From positions 496,001 through 560,000 of the forward strand of contig JAUIRK010000893.1 in NCBI GenBank assembly GCA_030549495.1: a DNA stretch of 64,000 nucleotides, read 5' to 3'. This stretch comes from Nectonema munidae (taxonomy: Eukaryota > Nematomorpha > Nectonematoida > Nectonematidae). This document shows positions 57,861 through 64,000 of the stretch, one piece after another (the first letter of the stretch is position 1; the number at the start of each line of letters is the position of its first letter). The notes beneath the pieces were generated by a model. It was not told where the DNA came from. It saw only the letters and a list, made by a program, of their open reading frames with translations, and ran no database searches. The translations under genes and the position numbers were made by a program.

Positions 57861-57978
57861 TTTTGTTAAAAATCAATTCATGAAGTGCACAGCAAATGTT
57901 GATCATGAAAACATCAGAGCAACTTCCCTGCATTCATTTGAAACCGGAATTGTTAGTTTGGATCTTGTGTCCAAAAAG
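57861..57978 (+). CDS. RASA1: RASA1-like RasGAP, exon encoding rest of SH3
   Basis: A 118-bp exon. The acceptor is gatttaatttag; the donor is aaaaag|gtgctt. The first base completes a Ser codon (AG|T), giving DEL-SFVKNQF like DEISFLKGDMF in RASA1. The exon goes on with MKCTANVDHENIRATSL and ETGIVSLDLVSKK, aligning to the RASA1 SH3 end (TDEQGLIVEDLVEE). The conserved Trp pair (WMW) of the SH3 ligand groove is absent, with NIR in its place. It ends in phase 0. Intron 3 is only 55 bp. The following exon, expected to start the second SH2, is not recognisable before the window ends. Confidence 0.85.
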
Positions 57979-58286
57979 GTGCTTTTAGTCCTCTTTATTT
58001 ATCTTTTTTTTAATTGTTTTTCGCCTCTTATTTTAACCTTGGTAATGCAACGTGAACGTATTTTTTTTTTATCATTTTTCAGTACACTATATAAATATAT
58101 ATTTATGGGTTGATAAAATTAATTTTTGTAAGAATATAGTTTGTCTATAAAAATATTTTTATTAATTTAGCATTATCTAATATGATTTTTTTCTCTACTT
58201 TTCTTAATTTCCATTATTAAGTCTACTTAGGCTTAGCTTCCCCTGTCTAATTGTTTCTGTTCTCAAACTTTATACGAATCAGCTAA

Positions 58287-58419
58287 CCCGTTAACGACCA
58301 GAATAAATAATCAGACGATATCTAGTGTAAAGCAGAAGAATTGTATTAAAGAGCATTGATAAACGCAGACGATTTTATCTTTGTAAAGTCGACAAATGTC
58401 GATTGTGGCCGATAACCTG
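58287..58419. mobile_element. piggyBac-like MITE, copy 2
   Basis: 133 bp; left flank CTAA (a changed TTAA), right flank TTAA at 58420-58423. The ends are cccgttaacgaccag and, inward from the right, caggttatcggccaca. It differs from copy 1 by a small aata insertion and scattered changes, and the inner palindrome is eroded. Confidence 0.75.
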
Positions 58420-58599
58420 TTAATCTCTAACTGCTCTTAATTCATTTTCAAACTTAAAAGCATAAATATCGAAATATTGCCATAGTCACGATCACTCAAG
58501 GAATTCTTACTACGGAAGAGTAAATTCTGTTTTCTTTATCTTCACTTACCAGATTTTTAACGTTAAGCGTGCGCTTCCTTTTTAATTGAAATTTTATAT

Positions 58600-58660
58600 A
58601 TAGGGTAGACGATTTTAATCTCTTGGGACACTGGTGTCCCAGTGGTCCTCAAGGGGTTAA
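58600..58660. other. Short inverted motif near a possible second MITE family
   Basis: The text gggacactggtgtcccagtg contains a perfect hairpin (gggacac/gtgtccc), followed by gtcctcaaggggttaa. The end motif ctggtcctcaaggagtt also occurs at 57332, just after MITE copy 1. Both spots may be ends of another TTAA-type element. Confidence 0.4.
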
Positions 58661-58989
58661 AATAAGTAAAAATTTTAAATATTTTATTTTAAAAACACAG
58701 ATTTTATAAGTTATCAGCTTTGACAACGTTTCCTTATATTTTTCCCATACAATTGACAAATATGCTTGGAGTAATATTTGAAGAAAGGTTTCAATTATTT
58801 TTTCAGGAGATTTCAATTAATGCTCTTATATGAATGACAAAAAATGAAATACTGTAAAACTTGAATTTTCCGCGAATGCATAATTCTCGAATATTTGTTC
58901 ATTTCTCTTAGATTTTTTTCAGACATATACTTTACTCTTAAAATTTTACGAACTGCTGATTTCTCACTGAATTTGTGAAATTATCGGCA

Positions 58990-59100
58990 ATCTCCAAAAT
59001 GCCAGGCTTTAGTAGGGTTTTCCAATGGCGTCCCCGTGAACCCCTAGCTGTTCACAGAAAAATTCAGGCCTCCATGAAAAATTTGATTGGCTACCGCGAT
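58990..59100 (+). mobile_element. Possible hAT-type MITE end
   Basis: The text tagggttttccaatggcgtc followed by cccgtgaacccctagctgtt resembles the 'caggggttcccaa...gtccgcggacccc' class of hAT termini. The phrase ttggcgtccatgag at 59322 may be internal. No partner end was found, so the call is weak. Confidence 0.3.
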
Positions 59101-59439
59101 TTTAATTTCTTCACATCATGGTAGTGTTATTATTAATCTAGTTGTCATGTGGGCTTTCATCTGCCTATTAGTAAGTATGTTTTTATAGATAAAAGCGCTG
59201 GAAGTTTTATTAAATAAAAATAATTTCTGAATAGGCTAACTACCACTTAGTGTCTGTTCGGCCTACTAGAATCACATCTTTTTTGCAAAATCAAAGACGT
59301 AAATTTTACGTTTTTGGGGGTTGGCGTCCATGAGATTTTTAATTTTTTAGCGTGTCCACAGCGAAAAAGATTTGAAAGCCGACAGTATATGGGATGGGCA
59401 TTTTCAGCAATATTTGTAAAAAAGCGCAATTGCCGCATA

Positions 59440-60500
59440 TGAATATCTATATTAATTTTAATAGGAAATTCTTGTTATCGTAATGTATTTAGAATAACAA
59501 CAGCTTTTCTATTAAAGTTACATTAACAGTTTGCTTTCAGCAGGCTGTGTCTTATAACGTTGACTTTTGAAAGCTTTCTTCAATACACAGCCATGCAATT
59601 AACACTTTTGATTTAATGGCTTTTTGACCACGAACATAAATTTTTTATCAGCCAGGGTGCACTATTTCAATTATATTTTATTACTTTTGTGAATTATACA
59701 GACGTTATCACAAGAATAGTTATCTTTTGAGTCGCCACATTCAATGCTTCATCTAATTTCCAACTTTAGTTATGTCCAAAACTTATATTGGAAGCTTCAA
59801 ATTCTTTACTTAGTTTTTAGAGTTTATTAAAACGATAATTCATTTTGTTTTATTAACTACTAAATATAATATAAGCAAACTAATAGGACAAATAGGATGA
59901 TCAAATCTAGATCTGTTCAAAGTTCGCTGTAACTTTATTTGACAGCAGTGGTTGTGAAATTCACACACCCCTTTAAATGTAAATGCGGGAGCGGAAAAAT
60001 CACTCCTCTTCCCAAATTCACACTCCTAGATCTTTTTGACATTGAAAAATGTACTCTGCCTCCATTCCAGCAAATAGCAAGCATGTGAGATTTAAAATGC
60101 TACCTCTCAGTAAATAATATAAGTGGGTGCGAACTTTTATAATATCTAAGCCATATTGCAGCCTTATTTTGATGCACGAAGTTTGTTTCATCAAATCTAT
60201 AGATCAAAAGATGTCTTACATAATTTTATATTAACTCGTCAAAATATAGATGAAACTTTCTTTATCAAAAATATAAAAACATCTTAAAATTATAACATTT
60301 ATATTATGTTTTTTTTAATCTCTATTCTATATTTTTGACTTTAGTAAACTTTTTCAAAAAATGACATCTTTCAGAATTTGTAGAATGCGAATATCAATAT
60401 ATTATTAGATCCATAAACGATAAAGATGTAGCATGGTAGAAACACCTAGTAACTCCTATTCATTTTAATTTTGTATAAATTCTGTCTAAGCCGACTTTAG
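59440..60500. other. AT-rich non-coding stretch
   Basis: No exon matching the expected second SH2 of RASA1 was found, nor any clear transposon. Confidence 0.45.
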
Positions 60501-60529
60501 CCTCCATTTTTCCAAAGCCCGTTAAGTAA

Positions 60530-61012
60530 AGCTGGCACTGGAAGGGAAGCACTTGAGTTCAGTAAACAAAACGATTGACTATTTTAAACATCAATTAGAA
60601 CGAAAGCACAAATCCAAGTTTATCGGAGTGTTTTCGAAAAACATTAACTATGGTTTGAAAAGTCCTATCTTTCTGTCAAACGATACCCTTTGAAGGCTAA
60701 TTGGAGAGATGTCTGATGGATGACATGATATCAGAGGTTGATTTATTATTTCGTAATTCTATTTTCAACTTTTTGCAATTCATCTTGATGACACGATGGA
60801 TGCTGCAAACTTAGTTAATCATTGTATTTGCGTAAATATGTATATGACAACCATCTTGTAGACAATTTTTTGTTTTACAAAACTCTTAGAAGTAGAACCA
60901 CTGCAAGAGAAATATTTGACAAGGTGGACGATTTTTTAGAACGCATGTTATTAAGCCAGAACATCCACTTGGAGTGTGTTCTGACCGTGCTATAATAATT
61001 TCCTCTTGTTCT
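60530..61012 (+). pseudogene. hAT transposase fragment (SCAND3/ZBED5-like), plus strand
   Basis: Across several frames the + strand carries pieces of one known transposase family in the right order: GREALEFSKQND, ERKHKSKFIGVFSK, FLSNDTL, RLIGEMSD, MDDMISEVDLLF, FAIHLDDTMDAANLVNHC, FCFTKLLEVEPLQEKYL, and HPLGVCSDRA. The blocks ..LSNDTV..RI.dM..D. and FaiqLDesTDvaNl.ql are diagnostic for the SCAND3/ZBED5-like hAT group. At least five frame changes and stops are present, and it ends just before a poly-C run at 61030. Confidence 0.6.
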
Positions 61013-61029
61013 AGCCCTCAGACTTTAAA

Positions 61030-61042
61030 ATCAAAAATCGCC
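61030..61042 (+). repeat. Poly-C tract
   Basis: The run cgcccccccccctccc, directly after the hAT fragment. It is similar to the G/C runs elsewhere in the window. Confidence 0.7.
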
Positions 61043-61430
61043 CCCCCCCCTCCCGAATAATTTTGAATTTTTTTAAACTAGTGTATAAATTTAATTAAAA
61101 TATTTTCGCTGGAAGTATAGTTTTTAAATTTCATCAATTTTGTAAAAAAATATAAAGTAGTCTTATAAATTCACGTATGCACTGTATACACTCTATTTTA
61201 AAGGATTGCTTGAATATTTGATCTCGCGTGGTATTTCCATACCAGACAATTGCAAAAAAATTCGTCCTCCAATAATTTTGAGGATGTGCGCCTCAAATGT
61301 TATATTCAATAATTTCATCATTAAGGAGCATAATGGTAAATTGAACGTGTATAGCAAGTGACTTCTCACGTTCAATTTATGGCCTCGATTTGCATATTTT
61401 ATAAAATTAATATATAACAGGACAGTACAG

Positions 61431-61470
61431 TGTTTCCCAACCTTTCCAAGTGAATACTCCCAAATACAAT
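61431..61470 (+). mobile_element. Possible hAT-type terminus
   Basis: The text cagtgtttcccaacctttcc is a typical hAT terminal sequence. The transposase-like copy starting at 61517 or the reverse-oriented hAT at 63472 could belong to it; I cannot tell which. Confidence 0.45.
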
Positions 61471-61516
61471 TTCCAAATTATTAATCATCCATTCAACATA
61501 TGCCCCGCAATATCGG

Positions 61517-63020
61517 ATGTTTTATTTTTTTCGCAGTAAAACTTCAGCTTTTAGGAAGACACCGACAAAAATCTTAAAAATAAACAAGCAAAAGGAAATA
61601 CTAAATAATGAAGAGTTTATAGCCGCTTTAGACAGAACAGGCACTTCTATTCGAAAAGCCGTGCATATCGTTCCTCCAGCCTTGTCATCTGCTGGCGTAC
61701 TTTTTCAAGTTCTTCCATGCACAGATCAAGAAAAAAAATTCAAAGTTCTTTAGCTCAGACTATCAAAGAAAATTTTTGTCCAAATACTCCTTTAATTATA
61801 CATTTTGACACCAAAATACTCAGGAACTCTTCAATTAAAAATCAGAAAGTCTTGCAATTGTCGTACCCGGAAAAAATATTGAAAAAATTCTTGCAGTTCC
61901 TGAGGTGTCTCAAGGATCAGGTAAGATTATTGCTGACACAGTTTTGAAAGTACTTAAATATTGGCCCTCTTGCTTACCATGGATTGCTGGATTGTGTTTT
62001 GATACAACCGCTGTAGGAGCATGAATTGAATTGCTTATATCTGCAGTCTTTGACTCATTTTTTGTTTCAACGGGTCCTTTTATTGGAATTTTCGAAAGAT
62101 TTAAATTAAAATGGTCTTCTATATCAGCGCATTCTTATAAATCTTTTGGAACCCAAGTTGAGCAAGATTCTCTTGATCTATGGGTTTCACAAAAAAACCA
62201 GAAGTTATGGAATTTTTGAAAAATGAACTTTAAAAAAAAGTAACCTTGTGATGATTATTTAGAATTATTAAAACTAAGCCTTGCGTTTCTAGTAGAGATG
62301 AATTATAAAATAAAATAACCTGGAGCTTACAACAGAGCTCGCTGGATGGCAAAGTGTATATACTGTCTTAAAATATTTTTATTTTGAGAATTGTTTGATT
62401 TAACACAATATGAAGAAAATAGTCTGAGAAGAATATGCGTTTTCATTGTTTCAGTTTACGTAGAAGCTTGGTTTAACTCTCCACATGCTGTGGATGCTTC
62501 AATTAAATGACCTTAATCTTCTTTGTACACTTGAAGACTATCAGAATATTGATTATAAAATAGCGACAATTGCCATGAAAAAGTTTAAAAGGCATCTATA
62601 GTATCTCAGCGAAAACCTTTCACCTCTAGCTTTTTTTTTCACTCTTATCACATCTGAGAAAAAGGAATTGATGTTAAATAATTTTTTGAACAAGAAACCT
62701 TCAAAATATAATCTGAGACGGTTTGAAGCAAATAAAATTTCATTCAAAAATGTTCAAATTGAAAATCTTTTGAGCAAGCAGTCCATGTCTTTTTTCTTTT
62801 CGTTAAAAATTTCTCCCCCAATTTCAGCGTCAAAAGAATTCAACGACGTTAACGATGTTACCACTCATTTAAAAGTTGTGAATGATTTGAGTGAGCGAGT
62901 GTAGTTTCGTTATTCACAAATTTTAATTCTTCTATTACAAAAAAAGAAGAAGACAAACAAGCCCTTTTTCAAACGATTGAGTATAACAGAAAAGCAATAG
63001 CTTCTCCAAAAAAAAGTAAT
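61517..63020 (+). pseudogene. Decayed copy of an unclassified invertebrate transposase-like family
   Basis: The + strand carries ordered blocks of a protein family I recall as highly repeated in hydra, aphids and copepods. They are EEFIAALDRTGTSIRKAVHI (about 61608), YWPSCLPWIAGLCFDTTAVG (about 61963, the 'CFDTT.sNTG' motif), YVEAWFNSPHAVDAS (about 62456), IATIAMKKFKRHL and YLSENLSPLAFF ('HLWYLSE.lv.LaFF', about 62560-62630), and VVNDLSERV with a KKEEDKQALF-type tail (62870-62990). Frame changes and stops are frequent. The superfamily is unknown to me; it behaves like a DNA transposon (see the end at 63225). Confidence 0.5.
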
Positions 63021-63224
63021 TTTTGTTTTTTTGAAAAATAAATTTGATATTTTTATGTTTATTTATTGTTTATAACAAAATTTTGTTTTTTGTCGAAAAT
63101 ATATTTTTCAAAATTTTTTGGCTCGTTTGAGGTGTGAGAAAACTTTTGTTAAAAAGAATGATATTCTGCACAATTTCTGATTATTGATCAGAGAATTGAT
63201 TTAACATGTGCCTAAAATAAAAAT

Positions 63225-63252
63225 AAAAACCTCACTTTTTTGGGACACCCTA
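63225..63252. mobile_element. Possible 3' terminus of the 61517 element
   Basis: The text cctcacttttttgggacaccctag reads inward from the right as ctagggtgtcccaaaaaagt, a form typical of DNA transposon ends. It lies about 200 bp after the last recognisable coding block. A left partner was not identified. Confidence 0.35.
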
Positions 63253-63471
63253 GATAGATCCAGCACTTTTTGTAATCAAAATATCATAATTGCAAAATAT
63301 CCAATGCCTCAATAATAATACACATTAATCCGTAAGCTATAATTTCTATACTAATCGAAATAGTATAGAAAGCTTGCTCGTAGAGGTAAGTGCTAGAAAA
63401 TCCTATGCAAATTTTTACACTTGCGAGTTGTTATATCTTGCAATCCAGAGCGTGTTAGACGAACTTTGGCC

Positions 63472-64000
63472 TTAGACATTGGTCTCCATCCATTTATTTT
63501 CCTGTTTGTGATATTCTTCTTTTGCTGGACAGTTCTCATCAGGAATGATATCTTCACTCAAATTAAAATGATTTCTTACCCATTCACCGCTGGTACTATT
63601 CAAATCTGGAAAGTACTTGTGCAAGCTTTCCATCATGCCACACAGAGGATTTATAATGTCTATCATCATGGGATTGAGGATATCTTCAGAATATATCTTA
63701 TCAAGGAAGGCATGTATGAAATGATGTGAAAAAACTTCCTTCCAACAAGTCTGATCCATAGTTGCAGTTTCCCACTGAAGGAAGCAATATTTTTTAGAGT
63801 GTCAGTGAAGAGGTCTAACTTCCTTGAAGTTTTAAGTTAACTGTATACATCTCCAAAGATATCAGCTATGTATCACAAGCTCATGGCCATAATAATATTC
63901 GGGATGGATGATCCTTTTTCTTGCAGAAATATATAAAGTGAGATTCACTAGGTCATCAATACGACCAAGGATTTTCCATCGTTACAGCCAACAAGCTTCT
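63472..64000 (-). pseudogene. hAT transposase fragment (SCAND3/ZBED5-like), minus strand, runs off the window
   Basis: From the window edge the minus strand reads FLQEKGSSI, then YIADIFGDVYS, DLFTDTLKNIASFSGKLQLW, and (63759-63472) VFSHHFIHAFLDKIYSED and YFPDLNSTSGEWVRNHF. The blocks 'YL.DIF..lN.lN..lQG...' and 'YFPdl....WVrnPF' are diagnostic of the same group as the 60530 fragment, but from the C-terminal half and in the opposite orientation. It has stops and at least two frame changes in 530 bp. Confidence 0.65.

Noticed and set aside
63421-63729. A 102-codon plus-strand gene
   Set aside because: It is the antisense shadow of the minus-strand hAT fragment, whose motifs match a known family.
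57979-64000. The second SH2 exon of the RASA1-like gene
   Set aside because: I looked for a W(F/Y)HG start and an FLVR-type motif on the + strand and found none. The exon is presumably beyond the window or too diverged to see.

Overview
This is a eukaryotic, AT-rich (by eye roughly 65-70% A+T), intron-bearing and very transposon-rich window. It most likely comes from an invertebrate animal; a crustacean or other arthropod would fit the transposon mix, but nothing in the sequence fixes the species. No bacterial operon, CRISPR array or organelle gene is present.

The only host gene I can support is a RASA1-type Ras GTPase-activating protein on the + strand. Four exons (47868-48020, 54793-54925, 57735-57805, 57861-57978) encode the N-terminal SH2 domain and the following SH3 domain. 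The splice phases agree at all three junctions. The 5' exons and the second SH2, PH, C2 and GAP parts were not found and presumably lie outside the window or, upstream, may have gone unrecognised.

The left half is dominated by one minisatellite with a degenerate 31-bp unit (consensus like tgtttgagtgctccctgttt + gtgcctgcctg). It fills 4411-7086, 16385-31063 and 34434-37151, about 20 kb in all and always in the same orientation. Inside it are higher-order repeats with periods of 292, 737, about 811 and about 1697 bp. The three pieces look like one array split by later insertions. A LINE (7087-16384) split the first junction, and that LINE was itself split by a Ty3/Gypsy-type LTR retrotransposon (10836-16066) whose two LTRs differ at only 3 of 232 positions. 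The second interruption (31064-34433) holds a tRNA-type SINE and an almost complete but decayed hAT transposon with terminal inverted repeats and 8-bp target duplications.

Right of the arrays lie a minus-strand RNase H-class LINE with a plus-strand LINE 3' fragment inside it (37217-39720), further copies of the SINE, hAT remnants, a MULE-type transposase and a MITE-like element. Intron 1 of the RASA1-like gene contains a Tc1/mariner-superfamily element (48078-50147) carrying its own nested, internally deleted hAT (48873-49791), plus a pair of 0.4-kb direct repeats. Intron 2 and the region after exon 4 carry two copies of a TTAA-flanked, piggyBac-like MITE. The last 4 kb holds decayed SCAND3/ZBED5-like hAT fragments in opposite orientations and a decayed copy of an unclassified invertebrate transposase-like family.

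Stretch 268-1120 has long homopolymers and GC-rich stutter unlike its surroundings and may be low-quality assembly.
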